Below are positions 34,427 through 45,906 of a stretch of 64,000 nucleotides of DNA, piece by piece. Below the pieces are notes generated by a model that made no database searches, was not told the DNA's origin, and was given only the letters and a program-made list of their open reading frames with translations. The DNA lies in contig CM119266.1 of NCBI GenBank assembly GCA_051294375.1, positions 25,317,731 through 25,381,730 of the forward strand, read 5' to 3'. Numbering within the stretch: position 1 is the first letter of the stretch; each line of letters starts with the position of its first letter. The stretch comes from Paraspadella gotoi (lineage: Eukaryota; Chaetognatha). The position numbers and the translations under genes were made by a program.

Positions 34427-35490
34427 GACTTAAACACTGGATCCGTGGAAATCATTAGATTGGAGCACAGGAGGAGCGAGATATCAACCTTCATGGGCAA
34501 CTCTCCTGCCCGGAGAGAGGGCGCATTGTTGCTAATGAGAGGAATTACGATGAACAAGAGGCAGGAAAAGAAAATCAACGCCACGGACAACTCAGCCAGT
34601 AAAGAGGGCCAACAGAAACGCAGACCACACGGAGAAAAGCAACAGGCGGGAAGGAGGACAGAGTCACAACTCACCGGGCACTGGGTGCGTATCCTGCGCC
34701 GAACCAATCAACACAAGGAGAAACACGAGCAAAATCAAAAAGGGAGAAACAAATGGAAGAACTAAAGATCAAAATTGATCAAAAGGAGCGAAACCAAAGG
34801 CACTGGGAAGAAGCAAAAGGACCAAGGTGGCAAGAGATGGGAGATTACAGGGACGCGGAACAGAAGAGCGGCCGGTCCGAGACGCAATGAAACGAAGCTC
34901 AACATCAAGAAGCAAAATGCCGGCCTTATGGAGCAGCCGGCTCTAGTGGCGGCGGTGAAACGCAGACTATCAGCAGTTATCACAGAATGACGGGGTAAAG
35001 TGGGGCCGAGCGGTGCAGAAAAACTCTGACGCGAAACGACGCAGCTTTACGGGGGGAGAGCGCCGGACAGCGCCGCCACTGGTTGCCACGACAGAGTAGA
35101 ATTTTCAGAAATTCGGGGCATGAAAATTGTTACGGCGACGGTCCAAATCAGGGCCGCGGGGAGAAAGAAGACGGCCATACCAATTTGGGAGACGAAGGTG
35201 CGGCATCGAATTTTGCGAGAGAAATGACTTTTTGATTATTCTTTGTATGAGTATTTTTTCTGTAGATCGGCGAGTACTGGTCGATAGCCGGGAACCGAAA
35301 GCATATAGGTTTCAGTAATGTAGTATCGCTAGGAAAATAGTTGATATAATCATTTCATTATGAGTGTTTCTAAACTTTGTTAGACACCCATGGTTCCTCA
35401 ATAAATGGTTTGTTTGGTTGACGTCGGTGTAATAATGTTAGCTAGACATGCGAGGGCCAGCGCCCGGGACCAAAAGTAAACCAAACTAAA
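34427..35490 (+). repeat. Diverged direct repeat, copy A (left arm)
   Basis: It aligns in order with 36000-37645. Shared words include GAGGGCGCATTGTTGCTAATG against GACGGGCGCATGTGCTAATG, AGCGGCCGG, ATAAATGGTTTG and GCCCGGGA. Differences are mostly indels. The frames inside are short and differ between the copies. The mirror copy is at about 61099-62162. Confidence 0.75.
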
Positions 35491-35999
35491 TGATAAGAAG
35501 AAAAAACCTCGTTCGCAAGCCAAGCACGCTGCCTAGAGAACGGTCAACAAACGACGACAAAGAAACCGAACTCTGGATGGCATACGTCATCTCGTTATTT
35601 TTTCGCGGCGCGTGGAATGGCCAAGGTCGTAAAAATTCAACCTATAATTAAAAGAAACCTACGAAGGTGACAAAGCAGGGAAAGAAGTGAGGCTTGGACT
35701 CGAAAAAGAAAAAAAGTGAGAGAAAAACTGAAAGGGAGAGACCTGGAGGAAAACGAGAGAAAAAGAGCAAACCAGAGTCAAAAACGAGAGCCCAAAGAGA
35801 GATAACAATAAACTGAGAAATGCAGAAAGCATCAACTCTAACGCCACAGAAAAGTAAGTGGTTAAAGAAGCCGATTACATAGCTGTTAGAATAAGTGCCA
35901 AGGAAAGAAAGAAAGGAGTTTGAGAAAAAGCTGGCATTAGAAAAACGTCATGGGGAAAAACCTCGAGACGGGAGCAGAGATGGAAGCAAGTTGTTGGAA
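35491..35999. other. Purine-rich sequence between the two diverged copies
   Basis: About 500 bases, mainly A/G-rich, with no frame worth reporting. Its mirror copy is at about 60590-61098. Confidence 0.4.
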
Positions 36000-37645
36000 C
36001 TAACATTGGTATCCTAGGAAATAGAGGATGTTAGCGAGGCAGGAGGAGGCGAGAAATGGTCAACCTCACGGGCATCCTTGCCGAGAGACGGGCGCATGTG
36101 CTAATGAGAGAAATACGCACGAACAAGAGGATGGAAAGAAAAATAAACGCCACGCGAAACTCAAAAACGAAGAAGGAGAAACAAATGGAGAAACTAAAGA
36201 TCAAATTGATTCAAAGAGGAGCGAACCAACGGCTTGGAATAAGCCAAAGATACCAAAAGGATTGGCAAGAGATGGAAATACAGGACCGGAACTCAAAAAA
36301 GCGGCCGGGTCGAGAACACATATGGAACGTAGCTTCAACATCCCTGAAGCAAAATCCCGGAAGGAAAAGAAGAAGGAGAGAAAAAAGAAAAAGGAGGGCA
36401 ACAACAGGAGAATCGTTGTCGAATAAGTCTGGGTGAACTACAACAGAAACATAAGACCCAAACCAGTTATTAATTTTCTTGAATATTTAAAATAAAAATT
36501 TATTGTCTGGAGTTACCGAGTTGAACAATCTAGTAAAAGATAACAAATGTTGTGTGTTGTTCAAATAGAAATCAAACTGACCCGATTATTCGTGATATAA
36601 ACAATAAAACAGCTAATTGACATCGATTATAGCTATGTAATCCACTTGAATATGAATCGTTTATATCTTGTAATCACATTGAAATCATGAACGCTATAGC
36701 TATGTAATCCAATTACTACTTATTATTGGAGCATATCGTAATAACTATATTCAAACACCTATTTTCGCCCCCATAGGTGGGACAAACGGGGAGAGGGAGA
36801 AGAGTATGCTTTCGACGCGGGCGCGGTATTTGGAACCGACCGTGTTTATTTGGGGGACTGTCAAGACGTGCGCCGGTTCTTGTGAAACATCGGCGTCGTG
36901 GCAAGACAATCACTTGTGAGTAACATGAAATCATGAAATAGTGGGTGAGCGCCCGAATGGTTGGAAGCAGTTTGGCGCCGCAGCAGAAAAAACCCAGTGC
37001 CGACCTTTGGAAGCATCGGCGCTGCGGCAGAGAGTCATTGCCGGCCTTTGGATAAGCAGCCAGCCGCTGTGGCCGGCGGTGAAACGAGACGAAAATCCGC
37101 AGTCGTCAAGATGGACGCGTTAGTGGGTCGAGCGGTGCAAGCGGACTCTCGATTGCAGCTTTAACGGGGGGAGGAGGCGCCCGGACAGCGCTGGCACAGT
37201 TGCCCGACAGCGTAAGAATTTCAGGGAAATTGGGGGGAGTGTAAAGACAGGCGAGCCAAACGTCTGCGCGGCGCGGAGCGGCGCCAAGGCAATGAAAAAT
37301 TTGTTACGTGTGACTGAAGTTTGGGACGACGAAAGCGCGCGGCATCGTAAAATTTGCTGAAGAAATGGATTTTTTGATTTTCTTTAAAGTAATGGAGTAT
37401 TTTTTGAATCGATACTTTGGTCGAAAGCCGGGACACTGAAAGATGTACGGTTACAGTAAAAATGTAGTATAACGACAATAGGGAAAAATACGTTATATAT
37501 TCGATCTATATACGGTTTCTAACTTTGTTATGACACATGGTTCTCATAAATGGTTTGGTTCTGGTTACGTGCTCGGTGTATTAATCAGTTAGCTAAGAAA
37601 CGCGAGGCTCAGAGCCCGGGATCCAAAGTTGACAAACCAAATATG
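36000..37645 (+). repeat. Diverged direct repeat, copy B (left arm)
   Basis: This is the longer copy. It carries about 600 bases (roughly 36380-36990) without counterpart in copy A. In copy B the frame at 36028-36426 encodes a Lys/Glu/Arg-rich stretch that is not recognised. The mirror copy is at about 58944-60589. Confidence 0.75.
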
Positions 37646-38321
37646 GAAACGACGGAAGGAAGTAAAAACAAAAAAACAAAAAAAAATAAAAAAACAAAAA
37701 ACTAAAGAAAATGGGCCGATCACTGCTAATTATCCAAAAAAAGTAAAAATAAATATAATATAATGGCAATAGCAAGGACATAAAGCTACGATAATCAGCC
37801 AATGCATTGCGGATGTGCGAGCCGCCGACCATGTGAAAGAGTGAGGAACCGAACTTGCGTGAGGCGATGTTCGGGCGGAACTATGTCGATAAAACGACGA
37901 AAGGCAATAAAGAAAAGTTTTCGTCCGCTGGCAAGAAAACTGACACAGGGCTCGACCGATGAGAAGTAGCCTGGCGACGAGGTAGAAGAAACGACGACGG
38001 ACGACGACGACCAAAACTAGTGCACAAATGACATCGTGCATCAAAATGACGATGGACGGAAGGCGGAAAAAAAGTTGAAAAGGCAGAACTCATCACAAAT
38101 AAGAAGAACGAAGGAGGAACGGACGACGACGACTGCACGTCTCCCCCCCCCCCCGCACCCAAACCGGGCTTCCCCCAGAGCCCTCAAACTCTTCACCAAA
38201 AGAAGTCCTCCCTCTCCCGTCTCACGCTCTCCCCCTCCCCTGCCCTCCTTTTCGTCTCGCTCTGACGTCAAGCACCCCGACGATCTCCAGGACTCTTCTC
38301 TCTACCTTTGACGAGGGAAAG

Positions 38322-38359
38322 ATGGCGGAAAAATGGGGCAGGGTGACGAAGGTTCGCGG
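38322..38359 (+). CDS. Candidate first coding exon, weak
   Basis: AAAGATGGCGG gives a reasonable start context and also a YY1-type word. The frame reads MAEKWGRVTKVR and then meets a good splice donor, CGCGG-GTGAGAAG, at 38360. Without splicing it stops one codon later. No acceptor or second exon could be linked. In the mirror arm (near 58.25 kb) a single inserted base turns the third codon into TGA, so at least one arm carries an error or this is not coding. No family can be named from twelve residues. Confidence 0.12.
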
Positions 38360-38365
38360 GTGAGA

Positions 38366-38420
38366 AGGTCAAAAGATTCAAAAGAGGGTCAAAAAAGGGT
38401 CATAAAGGATCAGAAGGTCA
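38366..38420 (+). promoter_or_regulatory. Cluster of nuclear-receptor half-sites including a DR5
   Basis: AGGTCA at 38366, GGGTCA at 38386 and 38397, and AGGTCA at 38415 all point the same way. The middle two form GGGTCA with a five-A spacer, a DR5. The DR5 is intact in the mirror arm at 58197-58213. The cluster lies just inside the possible intron after the candidate exon. It may equally be a degenerate AAAGGGTCA repeat. Confidence 0.35.
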
Positions 38421-39784
38421 ACATCGGTAGATAATTCGAGGTGTCTCTTTCCGACTTTTCAAACCTTTCGATGCGAATCACGTTCGTCGGCGACGACGAT
38501 CCAACTTGATTGAATTGACTATTTTAGAGGTTTCGAAGGAATTGATTGATTGGTATATCGTTAAAGTAAAACAGAATCATAGAATTAATGTTAATATATT
38601 TTATAAATTGATTAACGAGAAAAAAAAAGTAATTGCGGACGCGAATGGAAAGGGAAAAACCTAAGCTGCAAGAAAGCGGTTCACAACATAACAATTAAAA
38701 AACCAATAGAATAACTAATTCTAAGTTTTTTTTCCCGTTCCCATACTAAATCTCAAAGAACATATAGTTTTGATTCCAATTATAGTAGAAAACTCTAATT
38801 CTCTCATTCTCTCTCGTGCGTCTCTCTCTCCTCTCTCTCTCTCTCGTGCCTCACGCGCTGACAATGGAATAGAGTAATATCAGGGTCTTCCAAAGTCACT
38901 GATGTCCTCCGTTGGTCTAGACCGGTCCATTAAGGACGGCGGACTTGGCCTGAGCGATCGACCGAACGGTTCCATGGGAGAGTGGTCCGCGTGGTCGTTC
39001 GGGAGGAATTAGGAAGGTGGTTTAAGGGGGTTTGGTTGGGGGGAAATAGAATGGGGTGAGAGTTCCAAGGATGCGAGGACAGAAACGATCGACCGTTTGC
39101 GGTCCGCTGACTGATTCACTGAGTCAAATGGCATATTTGATGGCGCCGTTTCAGACGTTGCGTTTTTTGAGATGGCTCCGCGTCAAACGGCGCCATCTTT
39201 AATGGTTCCATCTTTCAAAAGGGCACAGACCATCTGTCTTCTTAGAATCTCAGTGTAGAAAACAGCCTGCAAGTGGGTTAATTCTTTTTTAGGCGCTGCA
39301 CAATATTTTTAATCTTCTCTGTAAGTAATGAAAATCGAGATTCGTATAACAACTATCTAAAATATTTGCTATATATTTAATCTAAACCAAGAGTAAATGA
39401 AAGTTTAATTTGTGAGAGGAGAAGCAAGTCCATGGTAGCTTTACTACAGGCGAATAATTGGAGCGACGATGAATCGCTAGCGTTCGTCTGAATGAAGCTT
39501 TCCAATTCGGATACAACAGGTTAAGTTTTTGATTAGCCGATGTAAATTTTCTCAATAGTATTTTTTTTTAAAGGTATGTCGATAAACAAATTCGAATAGC
39601 CTATTACTCTACATCCCGGTCAAACTACTGTAGTGGAGCATTCTTAGTCTAACGTCCTTATTCGGCCAAATGGTCACTCACAATCTGGGGAGTAATCGTC
39701 GAGCAGACCTAAAGACCACCTATCATCGCGGGACAAAAGGTAATGGAAGGATAAATGGTTGGTGAGCGAGGAAAGAGACGCGGA

Positions 39785-40330
39785 GGAAGGAAAGGAGAGC
39801 GATTAAAAAAGAAAAAGGGAAGAAAGGAAAAGAGAAAACGAGGGAAAGAAGAGAGTTTAAAAAGAAAAAGTGAAGGAAAAGAAGGAGAGGCGATTAAAAA
39901 AAGAAAAAGGGAGGAAAGGAAAAGAGAAAACGAGGGAAGAAGAGAAGTTTTAAAAAGAAAAGGAAGGAAAGGAAGGAGAGCGGATTATTAAAAAAGAAAA
40001 AGGGAGAAAAGGAAAAAGAAAACGAGGGAAGAAGAGAGGTTTAAAAAGAAAAGTGAAGGAAAGAAGGAGAGCGATTAAAAAAGAAAAAGGGAGGAAAGGA
40101 AAAGAGAAAACGAGGGAAGAAAGAGAGTTTAAAAAGAAAATGAAGGAAAGAAGGAGAGCGATTAAAAAAGAAAAAGGGAGGAAAGGAAAGAGAAAACGAG
40201 GGAGAAGAGAGGTTAAAAAGAAAAGTGAAGAAAAGAAGGGGAGCGATTAAAAAGAAAAAGGGAGGAAAGGAAAAGAGAAAACTATGGAAGAAGAGAGGTT
40301 AAAAAGAAAAGTGAAGGAAAGAAGAATAGA
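39785..40330 (+). repeat. 85-91 bp purine minisatellite, about six units (left arm)
   Basis: The word GATTAAAAAAGAAAAAGGGA recurs with starts at 39801, 39892, 39983, 40073, 40160 and 40245. Each unit also contains an AAAACGAGGGA word and a GTTTAAAAAGAAAA word. The strand is almost purely A/G, so the Lys/Arg/Glu-rich frames are not evidence of protein. Confidence 0.9.
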
Positions 40331-41439
40331 AGGCGAATCTAAAAAGTGGAGAGATGAAAAAAAATTAGTAACGGAAAAAAAAGAAAAGAAAAAAGAAAAA
40401 AAGTCAAGAATAAGAGAACTTTATCTAAAGAGCGCAATCAAAAAAAAGTGAGGGGAATAAAGGGGGAAAGACAAGTGATCAAAATTAGAAGGAAGAAAAA
40501 TAAATGAAACGCTTCGAACGAAACGAAGAAGTTAGAAAAGTTAATGGAAAAATTAAACGTTAGACACTAGACGTTCGCTTCTGTTGATTAAAGTGAGAGA
40601 TGGAACCGTAATCTTTTATAATTATCGTCAATAGACGACAAAAAACAAGAATTCCATTCTCCAGCTACAAATTACAATCACAAACAACTTGTTTATCTTT
40701 TCCTCTACTTCCGCTTCAACTTCACTCTCATATAACTGACTGGAGGTGACCGCATTGTCCATTTTTTTTAAAAGCTTTTCCTTAACGAAACTTTTTTTAG
40801 CTCAATCCGCCAGTGGTTTCGTCGAAGTTTCTCGTTGCTGGGAGACCCGTTTACCCAATCTGTCCAGGGCCAAGGACGTTGAGGGTCAAAGCAGACGACT
40901 CGCGATGGCTCATCATCATCCTCGGGTTCGATCCAAATTTCTTTTTTACGAAAAAATGTAGTCATTAGTTATTTTTATTTTGGTCTCAAAAGTCGCGTCC
41001 TGAGTCTAAGTTGTTGTCGTTGTCGTTGCGGCGATTCATCATTTTTACCATCCTCCTTTTTTCTTTCCACTTTTTATTCAATTTAAAAAGTCTTTGTGCG
41101 TGAGTGGTGGGGGAAGTTGTGGAAATTGTCCTACTCCTACCGGTTGATGGCGAGTTTCGGTGCTCTGGAGAAAAAAAGATAATAACGATGGAATAACAAA
41201 TGACACTGAACAGTCGAATTAAAAACAAGTATTTGTAAACACTAACTTAAATCATGAGATGGTCGCCAAAAGCCAGAAAAATGTAGTTTAAAAAACTTTT
41301 TCAAAAAAACCTTTTAAAAATATTATCTCGACTTCCTTTTGTTTTCTCTCAGATCGTTTTCCCCCATTTTCTTTTCTTTCTTTCTTTCTTTTTCTTTTCT
41401 CCAAACTTCTTTTTTTTTCTCTCAACGTCCTTTCTTCCC
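40331..41439. other. AT-rich arm sequence, no gene
   Basis: The mirror is at about 55260-56350. Frames under 85 codons differ between the arms. A B-box-like GGTTCGATCC occurs near 40923 without a proper A box. Confidence 0.4.
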
Positions 41440-41770
41440 TCGTTTGTGCCTCGGTGGAGGCGAAACGAGGAAGTGGTGGGAATGAGGAGGAAGAGGGCTG
41501 AGGAGGACGAGGAGGAAGGGGGAGGAAGAGGAGAAAGAGGACGAAGAGGTGGAGGAAAATGGAGAGGAAGAGAAGAAGAAGAAAAGAAAGAAAGAGAAGA
41601 GGAAGGAAAGGGAAGGAAGATGAGGAGGAAGAGGGCAAGGAAGAGGAGGGGAGGAAGAGGAGGAGAAAAGGAGAAAGAGAAGAAGAGCAGTAAGATGGGA
41701 AGGAAAAGGAGGAAGAGGAACGAAGAGGGAAAGGAAGAGGTGAGGAAGAAAACGAAGAAAGAAACGGGAG
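41440..41770. repeat. GGA/GAA-rich purine tract (left arm)
   Basis: Imperfect GGA, GAGGAA repeats. The mirror CT-rich tract is at about 54940-55235. This gives the long Glu/Arg-rich frame on the plus strand. Confidence 0.8.
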
Positions 41771-44700
41771 AGAGTAAGTCAGAGGTAGAGGGAAAAAATA
41801 AGGAGATAAAAAGAATAAAAGAAGAGGAAAAGTCGAAGACGAGGACCGTACTAATCTAGGAGAGTAAGAAAAAAAAAGAAAAAAAAGAAAAAGAATTCAG
41901 AGGTGGAGAAGAAAAAAGAAAACTCTGTACAAAGAAAAAAAAGGAGAGGAGGAGGAGGAGGAGGAGGAGGATGCAGAGAAAAAACTGGCGTTTAAGGTGG
42001 GGACGTGAAAAAAAAAACCAAATGAGCTGACGATTCATACTCTTTTTTTCTACTTGCTGATCGTTAGGAGAATAGAAAACATTAAAAAATATCAAGCCGA
42101 TGTGATAAGCAGAAATTTCTTTTCCCCTAAAGTATTAGGCACCAGCGAAACAAAATATTAAAAACGATAATTCAGTTCAGTTTTCAGTTCATCCTAATCA
42201 GTTCATCCTAAGCCCCCGACTTCCAGTATCCCTACTCCGTTCCTTCAACTCCCCCCTTCCGCGTCCCTTCCGCGACCCCTTCTACACCCCCAACCAACCC
42301 CGGTTGGTCTTTCGCCTCCGGGGTCGCGTTAAAGACCGGATATCCGACTCGGACCTCTCAGCGCTCCAGACCCAAGGGAGAATTTTAGTGGCCACTTTTA
42401 ATCCTTTTCCCTGATTATTCCACCACGAGGTTTTTAAAGCCATTTTTGGGGGATTTTTTTTTTGGAACGAGGTTAAAAAATCAATTTTTGTTGACGGTTC
42501 TCTCGTATTGTATTTACAAATTACAATTGATGTAAGGAAGGCTAAAGTATGTGCGAAAGATGCAGGAATCGACCCGTGACTTCCTTCTCGAAATTCTCGT
42601 ATTCTTTCCGAGGTTCGTCGACGGACGAAGGGCAAATCGACTTTAAATGGATCGGGATCTGATTAATGGATGTAGAAGAACTGAAAGCGACAGAAATGGC
42701 GAGAAATTAAGGGGAAATAATGGAAAAATGGCGGAATTGATGGAAAATGGCTGCTAAAAAAAAAAAGAGAGAGAAAGGCTGGAATGGTAAAAGATAAAAA
42801 AATGCCCGAAGAAAGTACCAGTCATATCGAAAATCCTGATTTGCTACAGAGAATGAAACAAATTTGGTGATGAATCGTCAAGAGAAAACGCGAGCGAAAT
42901 GCTGATGGAGAAAAAGACGAAAAACAGTTCGAGAAGAACAAGAGATGATTAGAGACATATGGACGAAGAGGAAGATGGAGACAGAGACGATGGCAAGGCT
43001 GAGAAAAAGGATAAGGAAATGAAGAGGAAAGCAAAGGAAAAGTGGGGAAAAGAGGTTGACACCAAACAAAAAGGGGAAAAAATGATCACGTTGATGAATG
43101 GGAGAAAGGGACGGCGGCTCACGGAAGGCATCGAAGGCAGGTATCCACTTGAAAGAGACGATGGGATAATCCGTTGGGGTTTTGATCAACTTGACCCACT
43201 GACTGAAGCGAAGAAGTGGGAAGTTGTGAAGGAGCAATGGTCTCATGGTGCGATGAAAAAAAAAACTGGTTGAAAACTGCTGATCGTTCTGCAACTAAAA
43301 AAAAGCTTTTCACTCTTGCGATTTGATCATCTGAGGAAATAGAAGTTATTGAGTCGAGCCGGGTCTGCCGCTCTGGCGTATGTACTATGTACTAATGTAG
43401 TATGTACGTAGAATTTTACTTGTCTCCAGTCTTGCCTTCAAGAATCGGGCAAATAAAATATGTCTGCAATTGGAATTGGCGTCGGTTTTGTCGGTTTTGT
43501 CGGCATTTCTCCGAGTGGCGCCCGCGACTGTCGAAAATGTTTATTTATTTTAAGAGCAGGAAGAAACTGGGCGTTGGCGTGAACGATAAGAAGCTGGAAC
43601 GAGGTTTGAGGGTCAAAAAATAAAACACCCAATTATGTTGAATAGTAAATAGGCCAAAATATTACCAATGTTGCACTAAATGACTTGGAAGTTAAATTTC
43701 AGGTTTTTTTTACTAAGTTACAGTGAGAGGTTTTTACCTGAAAAAAATAAGTAATGAGATGAGAGGTATGCAAAGGTATATATGTAGATGGTATGTAAAC
43801 ATAATTAACATATTAATTGAGAACATTTTTCTCAGAGCACATAAAGAAGGGAACCGCCACCATCGCTGGAAAGCGCTATGCGTTCTTTGACATCGTAATG
43901 TAAAATATTTCGAATAAATTCTTTTGATTCTAACTTTTTAAAAGTGAAAAGATGACTTTACAGTAGAGTGAGCAACTCAAGAACAAAAAAATTATTTTGA
44001 ATGATCGAAACAATGATATGTTAGATGTGAGATAGTAATGATTTAACTAGTACAAAAAATATTTTGTTCATATTAATCTCGGAACAGAATAGTAAAAATA
44101 TAATATTATTTGTAGTAATATTCCCTTATAAAATAGTAAATTTTAAAATAATTTTTATAAAACTTTTAATAAAAGATTCAGATTCTTCATAAAAAGTTGA
44201 ATCAAAAATATAAACATGTTATCAAAAATTCTATTATCTTCAATGTTTAAAATAAGAAAAAAGGTGAAAATTCCTGATTTTTTATTCTCTGTAGTAGAAA
44301 CTTATTATGTTAAAACGTTTTAGTCATTTTTTGTGACTAAAAATAAAAATATCATATAACATATTTATAAAAGTTTCTTAGTTTTTTACAACGAATCCAA
44401 ATCAAAGATTCTTTAAAATAAAAAAAATTATTTTAAAATTTGAGATTTTGAAGGATATTACTACATAAATAATTGAATTTGTATACTGTTCTGACTAAAA
44501 GAAATTTTAAAAGGATTTAAAATTTATTAATTATATGTCCATAGCAGCAAAAAAATATGTTCAATCACTCAATCCTTTCATCACTCCACCCTACTTACAG
44601 TCCTCGGTTAATCGTTCTCAGGTTGGGAATAAAAGGAAAAAGATTGGAAATATGGGTAAGGGAACTTTTCTTTTTTCCCCTTTTTTTTTAAAAAAGAGAA

Positions 44701-44930
44701 AAGTCATTAAAGGTTGATGATTTTGCGATGAGGGGTAGAAGGATCGAAATCCAGCCTCCGGGAGAAACGGAGTAGAGAGAAAAAGGGAAAGTAAAAAAGG
44801 AAAAGAAAATAGAAGGGGAAAAATGAAAAGGAATTGGGATTAAAATGACATGAAAAAAAAAAGGAGAAAAGGGGGGAAAAGAAAGGATTGAAACGAAATG
44901 ACGAAAAAAAAGGTAAAAGGAAAGAAAAAT
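41771..44930. other. Arm sequence without a recognisable gene
   Basis: Holds a GGA run near 41945-41970, a 14-bp TCAGTTCATCCTAA direct repeat near 42180-42212, repeated AATGGC words at 42690-42755 and an AT-rich block at 43640-44560. Mirror sequence lies at about 51790-54930. Frames of 117-138 codons are in one arm only or differ between the arms. Confidence 0.4.
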
Positions 44931-44934
44931 AATG

Positions 44935-45085
44935 AAAAAGAGAATAGAAAGAAGGAAAAGAGAATAGAAAGAAGGAAACGAGATAGAAAGACGGAAAGAG
45001 AACAGAAGGAAGGAAAAGAGAATAGAAGAAGGAAAAGAGAATAGAAAGAAGGAAAGAGAATAAAAAGAAGGAAAAGAGACTGCGA
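44935..45085 (+). repeat. ~20-bp purine minisatellite (left arm)
   Basis: Repeats of AGAATAGAAAGAAGGAAAAG with variants, about seven units. The mirror is at about 51635-51785. Confidence 0.85.
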
Positions 45086-45390
45086 CGAAAGGGCATGAAA
45101 AAATGAAAAGGAAAAGAGGTTGAGAGAAAATGACATGAATTCTTTTCCTTTCTTAAAAAAACAAACTACTCTCTAACAAAACAAATGGAAATGTTCTTTT
45201 CTATTCGCCTGATTTTGACAGCTAAACTTTTATTTTCATTTCGTATCAAAATTCTTATTTCAATATTTCATTTTTAAAGTTACAATTATAAGAGCCATGT
45301 CGCAGATAAAGCGGAAAAAAAAAATCAACCATCCGACAGTGTTATGCTGTGTGAGCTGATCACAGATCTTGAAGTCGTCTTACTGTCGTA

Positions 45391-45453
45391 CAACAACAAC
45401 AACAACACCAACACCACACCAACAACAACAACAACAACAAGAACAACAACAAG
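45391..45453. repeat. (CAA)n microsatellite (left arm)
   Basis: Interrupted CAA triplets. The mirror TTG run is at 51261-51326, with slightly different length and interruptions. It produces a false poly-Gln or poly-Thr stretch. Confidence 0.85.
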
Positions 45454-45827
45454 CCGTCGCCACGACCCGACAGAAAAGGGGACCGAGAGCTTCACTAAAA
45501 AAAAAAGAAGACCATAAAAACGTCGCCACCTCCACTCTAGCGGTGAGAAAGAAAACTCAATCCTTTCCTTTTCTTCCTTCGGATTTTTTTTTTCTTCCTT
45601 CCTCCGCTTTCCTCCCAACCGAGTTCTTCCTTTATTTTCTTTTCTTTTTTTTTTTCCCGATTCTTCTTTTCCAACCGCGCCCCCCCTCTCATCCTAACCG
45701 CTTGTCTTTATCTGACCCGCAAAAAATATTTTTTTTTTCTTTTTCCCCCCCCCTCTCTCTTTTTTCCTTTCTTTTCTATCCCCCTCTCTCGGTATTCCGT
45801 TTCCTCTATGTGTCTCTCTCTCTCGCT

Positions 45828-45906
<79 letters not shown>

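Noticed and set aside
35400-35480. tRNA-like words around GCCCGGGA in the diverged repeats (also near 37560-37630)
   Set aside because: The sequence resembles a T arm at first sight, but both copies lack the TTCGA core, so there is no B box.
40921-40932. Pol III B-box-like GGTTCGATCC
   Set aside because: No A box at tRNA spacing and no cloverleaf, so a chance word.
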